NCBI GenBank assembly: GCA_963797565.1
Contig: CAWCPM010000006.1
Span: 27,661 to 91,660 of the forward strand
From: JAICYJ01 sp963797565
GTDB taxonomy: Bacteria > Actinomycetota > Thermoleophilia > Gaiellales > JAICJC01
Length of the DNA stretch: 64,000 bases
Direction of reading: 5' to 3'
Every line of letters starts with the position of its first letter. The first letter of the stretch is position 1. This document shows, in pieces, positions 8,834 through 18,700 of the stretch. The notes beneath the pieces are model-generated. The model ran no database searches. It was not told where the DNA came from and was given only the letters and a program-made list of their open reading frames with translations. The position numbers and the translations under genes were made by a program.

Positions 8834-11809
8834 ATGCTGCGCCACCCCGCCTACACGCGCGAGCGCATCGCCCAGGTCGGGGACCGGATCCGCGCGCTGA
8901 TCCACGCCGACGCCGTCGCCCCCGAGCGGCTGGCCGTCGCCGGCCCGGTCGACCGCATCGAGCCGGCCGAGGCGGAGCTGCTCGACTACCGCGACTGCGA
9001 GCTGGGCGAGACGTTCGGGCCGCTCTGGGCCACCTACTGGTTCAAGGTCGAGGCGACCGTGCCGGAGCGCTGGCAGGGTGAGCGCGTCGATCTGCTCTGG
9101 GTCAGCCACAGCGAGGCCACGCTCTGGGACGGCGGCCGGGCGCTCCAGGGCCTGAACACCAGCCCCGACGGCGCCCGCGTTGACGCCATGCTGCGCCAGG
9201 CGGCGGCCGCCGGCGAGCGGCTCGATCTGCGCGTCGAGCTCGCCTGCAACGGCCTCTTCGGTGAGCTGCCGCGCCCCTATGCCAGCCGTGAGCCGGTGGT
9301 GCTCGACCGCTGCCAGATCGCCCGCTTCGACCCGCGCGCCTGGCGGCTGCACCACGACTTCGACGTGCTGCGCCGGCTCGAGGCCGAGCACGCCGACGGG
9401 CTCGACCCGACCTGGGCGGGCGAGCTGCTCTACGAGCTGAACCGCGTCTGCAACGTCTGGTCGGAGCACGATCCGGCCACGTGGGACGAGGCCGAGGCGA
9501 TCCTGGCGCCCCTGCTCGACCGCCGCAACGCCACGGTCACCCACGAGCTATCGGCGATCGGCCACGCCCACCTCGACACCGCCTGGCTGTGGCCGCTGGC
9601 CGAGAGCTACCGCAAGGCGGTGCGCAGCTTCAGCTCGCAGGTCGCCTACATGGACCGCTATCCGGAGTTCCGGTTCGCGTGCTCGCAGGCCCAGCAGTAC
9701 GACTGGATCCGGCGCCGCAACCCGGAGCTGTACGGGCGCATCCGCGCACGCGTGGAGTCCGGCCAGTGGCTGCCTGTGGGCGGCACCTGGGTGGAGCCCG
9801 ACTGCAACCTGCCGTCGGGCGAGTCGCTGGTGCGCCAGTTCCTGCACGGCCAGCGCTACTTCGAGCGGGAGTTCGGCCGCCGCTGTCCCGAGTTCTGGAA
9901 CCCTGACGTGTTCGGCTACAACGGCCAGCTGCCCCAGATCATGCGCGGCGCCGGGATCGGCCGGTTCCTCACCCAGAAGCTGTCCTGGAACCGGTTCAAC
10001 CCGCCCGCCCACCACACCTTCACCTGGCAGGGGATCGACGGGTCGCAGGTGCTCGCGCACTTCCCGCCGGCCGACACGTACAACGCCACCGCCGAGGTGG
10101 CCGAGCTGCGCCGCAGCGTCCGCGACTACAAGGACCACGACCGCTCGCACCGCAGCCTGCTGGTGTTCGGCCACGGCGACGGCGGCGGTGGGCCGACGCC
10201 GGACATGCTGGAGACGCTGCGCCGCGCCCGCGACCTGCAGGGCCTTCCGCGCACGACCATCACCACCAGCGATCAGTTCTTCACCGCGCTGGAGGCCGAT
10301 GCCCGCGACCTGCCGGCGATCCTGGGTGAGCTCTACTTCGAGTACCACCGCGGCACCTACACGTCGCAGGCTGCTGTCAAACTGGGCAACGCGCAGGGCG
10401 AGCGGGCGCTGCACGATGCCGAGTTCCTGGCCGCGGCCGCGATGCGCGAGGCCGGCGCCGCCTACCCCGCCGAGCGGCTGGACGAGCTCTGGAAGCTGCT
10501 GCTGCTGAACCAGTTCCACGACATCCTGCCCGGCTCGGGCATCGGCCTGGTCTACGAGGATGCCGCCCGTGACCACGCCGCTGTGCTTGGGGGCGCCGAG
10601 GCGCTGGCGGCCGGCGCGCTGGCGGCGATCGCGGGCGGCGGCGAGCCGGCGCCGCTGAACACGATGGGAGCGGCCCGCGCCGAGGTGGCGGAGCGGCCGG
10701 ACGGAGAGCTGGCCTGGGTGGAGGCGCCCAGCTACGGCATCGGCAGCGCTGCGGGCGCCGGGCCGGACGTCGCACGTGCGACCGAGCGGGGAGACCGCGT
10801 GGTGCTCGAGAACGGCCTGCTGCGGGCCGAGCTCACCCGCGAGGGCCGCCTCGTCTCGCTGGTGCACCTGACGGGCGATCGCGAGGCCATGGCGCAGCCC
10901 GGGAACGTGTTCCAGCTGTACGACGACCGGCCCACGGCCTACGAGGCCTGGGACGTCGACCCCTTCCACCTCGAGACGGTCCGGGACGCCGGGCCGGCGG
11001 AGTCCTGCGCCGTCACCCAGCCGGGCGGGCTGCGGGCGCAGGTGGAGCTGCGGTACCGGATCGGGACGGGCAGCACGCTGCGCCAGCTGGTGCGCCTGGA
11101 CGCGGGTGCATCCCGGCTCGAGTTCCACTGCGAGGTCGACTGGCGGGAGCGCCAAACGATGCTGAAGGTGCTGTTCCCGGTGGCCGTGCACAGCGCCTCC
11201 GCCACCTACCAGATGCAGTTCGGCCACGCCGAGCGGCCCACCCACTTCTCCACCAGCCACGACCTGGCCCGCTACGAGGTGCCCGGCCACCGCTTCGCCG
11301 ACCTGTCCGAGCACGGCTTCGGCGTGGCGCTCCTGACCGACTGCAAGTACGGCTACTCGACGCTTGGCGGCGAGATGCGGATCAGCCTGCTGCGCTCCGC
11401 CTCCGTGCCCGACCCCGAGGCCGACGCCGGCAGCCACCGGTTCAGCTACGCGGTGATGCCGCACCCGGGCGGCTGGCGTGAGGCGGGCGTGGTGGCCGAG
11501 GCGGCGCGTTTCGCGACGCCGCTGCGGTGGGCCGCGGGCGCGGGCGAGCCGCGGTCATGGCTGTCGGTCGACGACCCCAACCTGGTGCTCGACACCGTCA
11601 AGCGGGCCGAGGACTCCGACGCCCTGCTGCTACGGCTGTACGAGGCCCACGGCGCGCGCGGCAGGGCGCGCCTGCGCGTGGGCTGGCCGGTCGCCGAGGC
11701 CGTGTCGTGCAACCTGCTCGAGGACGAGGGCGAGCCGCTGCCGCTGGCCGGCGGGGTGATCGAGCTCGGCTACCGGCCCCACCAGATCATCAGCCTGCTG
11801 GTCAGGTGA
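8834..11809 (+). CDS. Alpha-mannosidase, glycoside hydrolase family 38
   Basis: 991 residues, the usual length for bacterial GH38. An N-terminal beta domain (1-235) is followed by the catalytic barrel with zinc ligands in G-H-A-H-L-D-T-A-W near residue 245 and the nucleophile Asp in W-N-P-D-V-F-G-Y-N-G near 360; H-G-D-G-G-G-G-P-T near 450 supplies further active-site residues. The C-terminal half is the beta-sandwich typical of the family. It releases mannose from alpha-mannosides, probably oligosaccharides imported by the ABC system that converges on it (8-nt overlap of 3' ends). A TAGGGT box at 8819-8824 lies 9 nt before ATG, suggesting a leaderless start. Confidence 0.93.
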   Translation: MLRHPAYTRERIAQVGDRIRALIHADAVAPERLAVAGPVDRIEPAEAELLDYRDCELGETFGPLWATYWFKVEATVPERWQGERVDLLWVSHSEATLWDGGRALQGLNTSPDGARVDAMLRQAAAAGERLDLRVELACNGLFGELPRPYASREPVVLDRCQIARFDPRAWRLHHDFDVLRRLEAEHADGLDPTWAGELLYELNRVCNVWSEHDPATWDEAEAILAPLLDRRNATVTHELSAIGHAHLDTAWLWPLAESYRKAVRSFSSQVAYMDRYPEFRFACSQAQQYDWIRRRNPELYGRIRARVESGQWLPVGGTWVEPDCNLPSGESLVRQFLHGQRYFEREFGRRCPEFWNPDVFGYNGQLPQIMRGAGIGRFLTQKLSWNRFNPPAHHTFTWQGIDGSQVLAHFPPADTYNATAEVAELRRSVRDYKDHDRSHRSLLVFGHGDGGGGPTPDMLETLRRARDLQGLPRTTITTSDQFFTALEADARDLPAILGELYFEYHRGTYTSQAAVKLGNAQGERALHDAEFLAAAAMREAGAAYPAERLDELWKLLLLNQFHDILPGSGIGLVYEDAARDHAAVLGGAEALAAGALAAIAGGGEPAPLNTMGAARAEVAERPDGELAWVEAPSYGIGSAAGAGPDVARATERGDRVVLENGLLRAELTREGRLVSLVHLTGDREAMAQPGNVFQLYDDRPTAYEAWDVDPFHLETVRDAGPAESCAVTQPGGLRAQVELRYRIGTGSTLRQLVRLDAGASRLEFHCEVDWRERQTMLKVLFPVAVHSASATYQMQFGHAERPTHFSTSHDLARYEVPGHRFADLSEHGFGVALLTDCKYGYSTLGGEMRISLLRSASVPDPEADAGSHRFSYAVMPHPGGWREAGVVAEAARFATPLRWAAGAGEPRSWLSVDDPNLVLDTVKRAEDSDALLLRLYEAHGARGRARLRVGWPVAEAVSCNLLEDEGEPLPLAGGVIELGYRPHQIISLLVR

Positions 11810-12914
11810 GGGCGGCGCCGCTCTCCGGGTCGAAGAAGTAGAGCCGGTCGACGTCGACGCGCAGCCGCGTTGCGCCGCCCTCGGCCAGCGACGCGCGTCG
11901 CTCCAGCCGCGCGGTCAGCAGCGTGTCCGCCATACCGGCGGGGGCGAGGTAGGCGACCAGCTCCGAGCCCAGCGACTCCAGCCGCGACACCGTCACGTCG
12001 ATCTCGCCGCCGCCGCCGTCGCCCGTGCCGAAGTTCTCGGGCCGGATGCCCAGCGTGACCGGCTTTCCCAGGTAGGCGCGCAGCACCGGCCGCTGCTCCA
12101 GCAGCTTCGGTGCCGCCAGGCGGGCGCCGCCGACGCTGACGGCACAGCCGTCGCCGTCCGCCTCCAGCCGGGCCGGCAGCAGGTTCATCGAGGGCGAGCC
12201 GATGAAGCCGGCGACGAAGGCGTTGACCGGCTGGTCGTAGACCTGGTCGGGCGTTCCCAACTGCTGCAGCAGGCCGTCGCGCAGGATCGCCACGCGGTCG
12301 CCCATCGTCATCGCCTCGGTCTGGTCGTGCGTGACGTACAGGGTGGGAGCGGCGATCCGGCGCTGCACGCGGATGATCTCGCCGCGCATCTCCACCCGCA
12401 GCTTGGCGTCCAGGTTGGAGAGCGGCTCGTCCATCAGGAACGCTGACGGCTCGCGCACGATCGCGCGTCCCATCGCCACCCGCTGGCGCTGGCCCCCCGA
12501 CAGCTGCCGGGGCTTGCGGTTGAGCAACTCGGTGAGGCCCAGCATCACCGCTGCCTCGTCCACCCGCCGGCGGATCTCGTCCCTCGGCATCCGCGCCATC
12601 TTGAGGCCGAACGCCATGTTGTTGCGCACCGTCATGTGCGCGTAGAGGGCGTAGTTCTGGAACACCATCGCGATGTCGCGGTCGCGCGGTGGCAGCCTGG
12701 TCACCACCCTGTCGTTGATCCGGATCTGGCCGTCGGTGACCGGCTCCAGGCCGGCCACCATCCGCAGCGCGGTGGTCTTGCCGCAGCCGGACGGGCCGAC
12801 CAGCACCATGAACTCCCCGGGCTGCACCTCCAGACTGAGGTCGTTCACCGCGACCACGCCACCGGGGAAGTGCTTGGTGACCGACTCCAGCGTGATCGTC
12901 CCGGTGGCGGTCAT
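11802..12914 (-). CDS. Sugar ABC transporter ATPase (MsmK/UgpC type)
   Basis: 370 residues. Walker A G-P-S-G-C-G-K-T-T at about 40-48, signature L-S-G-G-Q-R-Q-R-V near 140 and Walker B F-L-M-D-E-P-L-S-N-L-D. The C-terminal 130 residues form the TOBE/OB regulatory domain found in ATPases that serve several sugar importers. It powers uptake by the two permeases encoded just upstream; its ATG overlaps the stop of the permease gene at 12911-12914 (4 nt), so the genes are translationally coupled. Last gene of the operon. Confidence 0.93.
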   Translation of the reverse strand: MTATGTITLESVTKHFPGGVVAVNDLSLEVQPGEFMVLVGPSGCGKTTALRMVAGLEPVTDGQIRINDRVVTRLPPRDRDIAMVFQNYALYAHMTVRNNMAFGLKMARMPRDEIRRRVDEAAVMLGLTELLNRKPRQLSGGQRQRVAMGRAIVREPSAFLMDEPLSNLDAKLRVEMRGEIIRVQRRIAAPTLYVTHDQTEAMTMGDRVAILRDGLLQQLGTPDQVYDQPVNAFVAGFIGSPSMNLLPARLEADGDGCAVSVGGARLAAPKLLEQRPVLRAYLGKPVTLGIRPENFGTGDGGGGEIDVTVSRLESLGSELVAYLAPAGMADTLLTARLERRASLAEGGATRLRVDVDRLYFFDPESGAALT

Positions 12915-13780
12915 GACGAGCCCGCCAGCATGCCGGTGATGCGCTTGTTCAGGGCCAGGGCCAGCAATGCCGGCGGGATCAGCGCCAGCACGCCGGCGGC
13001 GGCCAGGATCGGGTAGTTGGTGGTGTACTTGCCGACGTACTCCGTGATCTGCACGGTGACCGGTTTGGCGTTCATTGTCTGCGTCAACAGCAGCGGGATC
13101 AGGAACTCGCCCCAGACCGAGAGCATCATGATCGCGGCCACCGCCGCGATTCCGGAGCTCATCTGCGGCACGACGATCCGCACGAACGCCTTCCAGCGCG
13201 AGCAGCCGTCGATCAGCGCGGCTTCCTCGGGCTCGGTCGGCATCTCACGCACCTGCGTGTACAGCAGCCAGGTCGCCAGCGGCGTGAGCGTGGCGATGAA
13301 GACCAGCACAAGCCCTCCCTTCGTATCAATCAGGCTCGGGCCGACCGGAGGCTCCGCCAGCACCTTGAACAGTGACACCACCACGACGAAGATGGGTACG
13401 ATCATCGTCCCCACCAGCAGCGCCAGCACCGCGCCGCCAAGCCTGAAACGCAGGCGGCCCACCGCATAGGCCGCCATCGTCGCGAAGATCAGGATGAAGC
13501 CGGTGGAGACGGCGGAAAGGATGGCGCTGTTGTAGATCGAGCGCGTGAACGTGCCGGCCTCGGTGACGGTACCGCCGGCGCGCTGGTTCGAGGTGCCGCC
13601 GAGCAGGTCGTGATACGCCTGCAGGGTGGGATGATGGGGCACCCAACGCGTGGGGATGGCGTTCACCTCGCGCTGAGTGGACACGCTGGTGGAGACGCCG
13701 ATCAGGATCGGTCCCAGCGACCAGACGATGATCGCCAGCACCGCCACCAGCTTCGCTATCCGCCAGCCCGGCGAAGTCAT
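12911..13780 (-). CDS. Carbohydrate ABC transporter permease (MalG-like)
   Basis: 289 residues with six predicted membrane helices and the inner-membrane EAA loop near residues 185-205 (E-E-A-A-L-I-D-G-C-S). This is the MalG-type half of a CUT1 importer. It overlaps both neighbours by 4 nt (start at 13780 over the upstream permease stop at 13777; stop at 12911 over the ATPase start). It forms the channel with the MalF-type subunit. The periplasmic loop around residues 40-70 is longer than in minimal members. Confidence 0.92.
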   Translation of the reverse strand: MTSPGWRIAKLVAVLAIIVWSLGPILIGVSTSVSTQREVNAIPTRWVPHHPTLQAYHDLLGGTSNQRAGGTVTEAGTFTRSIYNSAILSAVSTGFILIFATMAAYAVGRLRFRLGGAVLALLVGTMIVPIFVVVVSLFKVLAEPPVGPSLIDTKGGLVLVFIATLTPLATWLLYTQVREMPTEPEEAALIDGCSRWKAFVRIVVPQMSSGIAAVAAIMMLSVWGEFLIPLLLTQTMNAKPVTVQITEYVGKYTTNYPILAAAGVLALIPPALLALALNKRITGMLAGSS

Positions 13781-14682
13781 ACGGTCGACCTCCGCAGCGC
13801 GATCGCGTACAGCGCGCCGAGCAGGGCCGTGATCGCGGCCAGCAGGAAGGCGAGCGCCGTGCCGTGGGCGAAGTCTGCCTGGGCGAAGGTGGTGTTGTAG
13901 ACCTGGATCAGGATCGAGCGAGTGTTCAGCGCGGTCCCGTTCAGGACGTAGATCTCATCGAAGATGCTGATCGCAAGCAACGTGCCGACGGTCAGCGCGA
14001 TCGCCATCGACGGGCGCAGCAGGGGCAACGTTATATGGCGGAACTGCCGCCATGGGCCGGCACCGTCCACCGCGGAGGCGCTATAGACCTCATCGGGGAT
14101 GCTCTGCAGTCCGGCCAGGAAGATCAGGCTGACGAGCGGCAGCACGCCCCACACGTGCACGAGCGTGATGTAGACGATCGGCCCCCGCCCTTCAGCCAGC
14201 CACACGTGCGGATGGCTGATGATGTGCAGCTGCATCAGCAGGCTGTTGAGGAGGCCGTTGTCGGGGTCGAACACGCGCTTCCAGAGCACGCCCGATACCA
14301 CCGAAGGCAGCGCCCAGGGCAGGATCAGCACCGCCAGCACGAAGCCGCGGCCACGGAACACGCGGTGCAGGGTGACGGCCACCAGGATGCCCAGCACCAG
14401 CTCCAACGAGACGGCCAGCAGCACGTACCAGAGGGTGTGCACCATCGCCTCGCGCGAGACCGGGTCGTTGATCACGTCCCTGTAGTTGCGCAGGCCGACG
14501 TAGCCCGGCTTCTCGCCGAACAGGAAGCCGCCCGAGTTCATGCTCTGCCACCAGCCGTGCGCCATCGGATAGAGGACCAGCGCGGCCACCGCGATCAGCG
14601 ATGGGATCACAAACAGCCAGCCCAGGATCTGGGTCTCACGGGCGGCCCGGTCGCCGCCCCGCCGGTTCCACGGCTTAGGCAC
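13777..14682 (-). CDS. Carbohydrate ABC transporter permease (MalF/UgpA-like)
   Basis: 301 residues, six membrane helices, with the EAA-type motif Y-S-A-S-A-V-D-G-A-G-P-W-R-Q-F near residues 210-225 that contacts the ATPase. It pairs with the MalG-like permease that follows it with a 4-nt overlap. The binding-protein gene ends 3 nt upstream, so all four transporter genes form one operon read leftward from 15971. Confidence 0.92.
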   Translation of the reverse strand: MPKPWNRRGGDRAARETQILGWLFVIPSLIAVAALVLYPMAHGWWQSMNSGGFLFGEKPGYVGLRNYRDVINDPVSREAMVHTLWYVLLAVSLELVLGILVAVTLHRVFRGRGFVLAVLILPWALPSVVSGVLWKRVFDPDNGLLNSLLMQLHIISHPHVWLAEGRGPIVYITLVHVWGVLPLVSLIFLAGLQSIPDEVYSASAVDGAGPWRQFRHITLPLLRPSMAIALTVGTLLAISIFDEIYVLNGTALNTRSILIQVYNTTFAQADFAHGTALAFLLAAITALLGALYAIALRRSTV

Positions 14683-14684
14683 TA

Positions 14685-15971
14685 CTAATTGCGTGCGGCT
14701 GTCTTCGTGGAGAGCTGGTTGAGGGCGTCGGACACGCTCATCTGGCCCTTCACGGCCGCGTTCAACAGGCCCTGGGCATCAGAGCTGAACTGTGCGTACC
14801 AGAGCGGCGCGCCGCCTGGGAACAGCGGTCCCACATGCGGCAGCTCCTGGTTAACCACGTCGCCGCCCTGCAGCTGGCCGGTGTCCGACAGCTGCTTCAG
14901 CGATGAGGCGCCGCAGGGCAGGCTGCCCTGGGTCTTGTAGATGGCGATCGCGTTCTCGGGCCGCTCCCACCACTCGATGAAGGCGGCGGCCGCGGCCTTG
15001 TGCTTGGCGGTGACGGGGATCGAGAGACCCTCTGGCAGCCCGAACGAGCCACCCGGTCCGGTGTTGCCCGGCACCAGTCCGATCTGGGCGTCGCCGGCGA
15101 TGCTCGACTGGCTGGGGTCGTTCGCCGTGGGCATGTTGCCCGGGCCGGTGGCCAGCAAGATGGCGTTCTCGCCCGCGGTGAATTTGTTTAGCGCGACGGA
15201 GTCGTCCATCGCCACCGAGCCGGGCGAGACCCAGCCGTTCTTGACGGCGTCGACCTCCCACTGCAGCGCCTTGTATCCAGCCGAGCTGGGATCCGAGAAG
15301 ACCGGGTTGTTCTGGCTGTCGAACAGCTGCCCGCCCATCGCCAGCGTCAACAGGTACCAGGGCGTGACGCCGCCCTCGGTGGCCGCCATCGGGATCGCCA
15401 GCGGATACTGGACGCCCGAGCTCTTCAGCTTCTGGACGTCAGCCGCCAGATCGTCGAAGGTGGCCGGGAACGTGGTGATTCCGGCCTTGGCGAACATCTT
15501 CTTGTTGTACATGGACACGCGGAAGTCGTTTGAGTAGCAGGCCGCGTAGGTCTTGCCGCCGGACACGAACGCGGCGTCGGTGTTCTTGAGATCGGCCAGC
15601 GTCTTTGCTGACAGCACGTTGTCGAGCGGCTCCACCCATCCCGCACCGGCGAACTGGCCGGTGAACGACCAGTCGAACTCGGCCACGTCAGCGATGTAGG
15701 TGTTGGCCTCGTTGGCGACCAACAGCTTGTTATGGGTGGCGTCCCAACCGGTGACCACGTAGTTGACCTTGACCCCCGTCTCGGCGGTGAATTGGTTGAG
15801 CAGCTTCTGGGGCATCGCGTAGGGCACGAGCACGGTGATCGTCTGGCCCCTGATCGACTCGCTCGAGGCGCTGGAACCGCTCGAGCTGGAGCTGCCGCCG
15901 CACGACGCCGCGAACAGCGCCGCCACGATCGCCATCGCCGAGATCAGTGTCCACCGCAGTCGTCGGTTCAC
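14685..15971 (-). CDS. Extracellular sugar-binding lipoprotein of the ABC importer
   Basis: 428 residues starting at GTG 15971, which has GAGGGAG as ribosome binding site 5-8 nt upstream. A lipoprotein signal peptide ends at the lipobox A-A-S-C (Cys near residue 24), followed by a Ser/Gly linker. The rest is a type-1 solute-binding fold with conserved G-W-V-E-P-L-D and A-F-I-E-W-W segments of CUT1 binding proteins. It delivers an oligosaccharide to the permeases. The surrounding alpha-mannosidase and GH4 genes suggest alpha-linked glycans as ligands, by context only. Confidence 0.92.
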   Translation of the reverse strand: MNRRLRWTLISAMAIVAALFAASCGGSSSSSGSSASSESIRGQTITVLVPYAMPQKLLNQFTAETGVKVNYVVTGWDATHNKLLVANEANTYIADVAEFDWSFTGQFAGAGWVEPLDNVLSAKTLADLKNTDAAFVSGGKTYAACYSNDFRVSMYNKKMFAKAGITTFPATFDDLAADVQKLKSSGVQYPLAIPMAATEGGVTPWYLLTLAMGGQLFDSQNNPVFSDPSSAGYKALQWEVDAVKNGWVSPGSVAMDDSVALNKFTAGENAILLATGPGNMPTANDPSQSSIAGDAQIGLVPGNTGPGGSFGLPEGLSIPVTAKHKAAAAAFIEWWERPENAIAIYKTQGSLPCGASSLKQLSDTGQLQGGDVVNQELPHVGPLFPGGAPLWYAQFSSDAQGLLNAAVKGQMSVSDALNQLSTKTAARN

Positions 15972-16021
15972 AACGTCTCCCTCGTTGCTGGTTGGGCGCT
16001 CGTCGGAGCGAGCGGAGCGCC

Positions 16022-16051
16022 ATACTACGAGACCGTATGGGGGGAATACAA
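16022..16051 (-). promoter_or_regulatory. Predicted promoter of the sugar ABC operon
   Basis: On the minus strand TTGTAT (16051-16046) and TAGTAT (16027-16022) are separated by 18 nt and lie 50 nt before the GTG of the binding-protein gene. A short interrupted palindrome, GTAT at 16035-16038 with ATAC at 16046-16049, sits inside the spacer and could bind a repressor. The region also covers the 5' side of the divergent amine oxidase gene, so both units may be controlled together. Confidence 0.45.
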
Positions 16052-16060
16052 GAGCGCGCC

Positions 16061-17956
16061 GTGACACACCCACTGGATCCGCTGGACGCGGGTGAGATCG
16101 AGGCGGTGGCCGGCGCTTGCCGCGCACAGAACCTGGGCGAGGACAGCCGCTTCGTCACGATCGCCCTGCTGGAGCCGGACAAGCGGGCGCTGCTGGAATG
16201 GGAACAGGGTGGTGCGGAGCCGGCCCGGGAGGCAGAGGTGGTGATCCTCGACCGGTCGGCGCGGGAGACGGTGGAGGCGACCGTGGCGGTAGCCTCGGGC
16301 GAGGTCACCCGCTGGGTGCGGCGCTCGGACATCCAGCCGATGGCGGTGGTCTCGGAGCTGGTCGAGGCGGAGCGCGCGGTGCTGCTCGACCCGGATTTCC
16401 AGGCGGCGATGGCGCGGCGCGGCGTGACCGACATGGGCACCGTGCAGGTGGACGCCTGGCCGGCCGGCCACTTCGGTGCGGACGAGGAGACCGGCCAGCG
16501 GCTGTGCCGGGCGGTGGCCTTCCTGAGGCCGGCGCCGGGCGACAGCGAGTGGGCGCATCCCGTCGACGGGCTGATCGTGCTGCTCGACCTGAACACGCTC
16601 GAGGTGCTGCGGGTGGACGACCACGGGGTGGTGCCGATCCCGCCCGAGAGCGGCAACTTCGACGCGGCCGCGGGTGCGCCGCTGCGCGACGACATCGCGC
16701 CGCTTCTGATCACGCAGCCCGAGGGCCCCGGCTTCACCCTCGAGGGACGCCTGCTGCGCTGGCAGCGCTGGCAGCTGCACGTCGGGTTCACACCGCGCGA
16801 GGGCCTGGTGCTGAACCGCGTGGGCTACGAGGACGGCGGGCGACTGCGCCCGATCCTGTACCGGGCCTCGCTGTCGGAGATGGTGGTGCCCTACGGCGAT
16901 CCCAGCCCGACGCACTACTTCAAGAATGCCTTCGACGGCGGCGAGAACGGCGTCGGCCTGGCCGCGTCACCGCTCACCCTCGGCTGCGACTGCCTGGGCG
17001 AGATCGCCTACCTGGACGCCGTCGTGTCCGACCCGGACGGCGCGCCGGCGCCGATACCGAATGCGATCTGCATCCACGAGGAGGACGTGGGCGTGCTGTG
17101 GCGGCACATCGAGTGGCGCGACGGCTCGGGTGAGGTGCGGCGCTCGCGGCGGCTGGTGATCTCGTCGTTCTCGGCGATCGGCAACTACGACTACGGATTC
17201 TTCTGGTACCTGTACCAGGACGGCACGATCGAGTTCGAGGTGAAACTGACCGGAGTGCTCTCGACCGGCGCCGTGGCCCCGGGCGTGCAGCCGGAGCACG
17301 GCACCCTGGTGGCCCCCGGCCTGAACGCGATGGTGCACCAGCACTTCTTCAACATGCGGCTCGACCTGGATGTCGACGGGCAGCGCAACGGCGTCGACGA
17401 GGTCTGGACGGAGTCGCTTCCGGCCGGCGCCGGCAACCCATACGGCAACGCCTTCCGGCCGCGGCGGCAGCGCCTGGCCACCGAGCATGCCGCCCGGCGC
17501 ACCGTCGACACGCGCTCGGCGCGGTGGTGGGAGATCGTCAACCCGGAGCGGCTGCATCGCCTGGGGCAGCCGGTCGCCTACCGGTTGGTGCCTGGAGAGA
17601 CAACGTTCCCGTTCGCGCAGCCGGATGCCCCCGTCAGCAAGCGCGCCGGCTTCATCCGCCACCACCTGTGGGTGACGCCGTACCGTCGCGACGAGCGGTA
17701 CGCGGCCGGGGAGTACCCCAACCTGCACCCCGGCGGCGCCGGCCTGCCGGAGTGGACGAGCGCCGACCGGCCGATCGACGGCGAGGACATCGTGGTCTGG
17801 TATACGTTCGGCCACCACCACGTTCCCCGGCCCGAGGACTGGCCGGTGATGCCGGTGACGACGGCGGGGTTCAAGCTGAAGCCGGTCGGGTTCTTCGAGC
17901 GGAACCCAGCGCTCGACGTCCCGCCGTCCCGGCCGGATTCCGACCACCACTGCTGA
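16061..17956 (+). CDS. Copper amine oxidase (primary-amine oxidase)
   Basis: 631 residues, the typical size. The topaquinone precursor is Tyr376 in N-Y-D-Y within A-I-G-N-Y-D-Y-G-F; the catalytic base Asp lies in N-A-F-D-G-G-E-N; copper ligands are the H-Q-H near residue 427 and a His in G-H-H-H-V-P-R-P-E-D-W-P. It oxidises primary amines to aldehydes with release of ammonia and hydrogen peroxide. GTG 16061 is preferred because T-H-P-L-D-P-L is the usual N-terminus and AAGAG precedes it; an in-frame ATG at 16037 is the alternative. An SDR gene follows within 14 nt and may reduce or oxidise the aldehyde. Confidence 0.92.
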   Translation: MTHPLDPLDAGEIEAVAGACRAQNLGEDSRFVTIALLEPDKRALLEWEQGGAEPAREAEVVILDRSARETVEATVAVASGEVTRWVRRSDIQPMAVVSELVEAERAVLLDPDFQAAMARRGVTDMGTVQVDAWPAGHFGADEETGQRLCRAVAFLRPAPGDSEWAHPVDGLIVLLDLNTLEVLRVDDHGVVPIPPESGNFDAAAGAPLRDDIAPLLITQPEGPGFTLEGRLLRWQRWQLHVGFTPREGLVLNRVGYEDGGRLRPILYRASLSEMVVPYGDPSPTHYFKNAFDGGENGVGLAASPLTLGCDCLGEIAYLDAVVSDPDGAPAPIPNAICIHEEDVGVLWRHIEWRDGSGEVRRSRRLVISSFSAIGNYDYGFFWYLYQDGTIEFEVKLTGVLSTGAVAPGVQPEHGTLVAPGLNAMVHQHFFNMRLDLDVDGQRNGVDEVWTESLPAGAGNPYGNAFRPRRQRLATEHAARRTVDTRSARWWEIVNPERLHRLGQPVAYRLVPGETTFPFAQPDAPVSKRAGFIRHHLWVTPYRRDERYAAGEYPNLHPGGAGLPEWTSADRPIDGEDIVVWYTFGHHHVPRPEDWPVMPVTTAGFKLKPVGFFERNPALDVPPSRPDSDHHC

Positions 17957-17969
17957 GATGGGAGCTGCC

Positions 17970-18677
17970 GTGAGCACAGTCGAGGGTCGCGTGGCGCTGG
18001 TGACCGGAGCCAGCAGCGGCATCGGAACGGCGACCGCCCGGGCGCTTGCCGCCGGCGGGGCGAAGCTGGCGCTGGGATCGCGCCGCGCCGACGACCTCGG
18101 CATCGACGGCGCCCTGGCGCGGCCCTGCGATGTGCGCCGGCCGGAGCAGATCGAGGCGCTGGTGGCCGAGGCGGCCGAGCGCTTCGGCGGGATCGACATC
18201 GTGGTCGCGAACGCGGGGGTGGGCGCCTACGGCGACTTCCTCGACCTCGATCCGGCGTACCTCGAGGAGATGATCGACACCAACGTCAAGGGGCTGCTGT
18301 ACACCGTCCGAGCCGGCCTGCCCCACCTGCTGGACTCAGACAGCGCCGACCTCGTGGTCGTCGCGTCGGTGGCGGGGCAGCGCGGGCCGGAGGGCGAGGC
18401 CGTGTACGCGGCCTCGAAGTTCGCCCAGGTCGGGTTCATGCGCTCGCTCGACCACGAGCTGTACCGGCGCGGCGTGCGCTGCTCGACGATCGCGCCGGGC
18501 GGGGTGCACACGGAGTTCGCCATGGGCCGCGGCCGCACGCCGCAGGATCCCGACCTGGCCGAGATGATGCAGCCGCAGGAGGTCGCCGACGCCGTGGTGC
18601 ACGCGGTCACGCGGCCGCGCACGCACCGCGTGCTCGAGGCCACGATCCTGCCCATGAGCGACGACTCGATGAACTGA
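17970..18677 (+). CDS. Short-chain dehydrogenase/reductase (SDR)
   Basis: 235 residues of the classical SDR fold: NAD(P) motif T-G-A-S-S-G-I-G at 12-19, N-A-G-V in the N-A-G motif, and the catalytic Tyr-x-x-x-Lys in Y-A-A-S-K. GTG 17970 is chosen because GGGAG lies 7 nt upstream; an in-frame ATG at 17958, one nt after the amine oxidase stop, lacks a ribosome binding site. The order amine oxidase, SDR, GH4 on one strand suggests a catabolic operon. Substrate not predictable. Confidence 0.88.
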   Translation: MSTVEGRVALVTGASSGIGTATARALAAGGAKLALGSRRADDLGIDGALARPCDVRRPEQIEALVAEAAERFGGIDIVVANAGVGAYGDFLDLDPAYLEEMIDTNVKGLLYTVRAGLPHLLDSDSADLVVVASVAGQRGPEGEAVYAASKFAQVGFMRSLDHELYRRGVRCSTIAPGGVHTEFAMGRGRTPQDPDLAEMMQPQEVADAVVHAVTRPRTHRVLEATILPMSDDSMN

Positions 18678-18700
18678 CCCAAGCGAAAGGACCCCGGCAG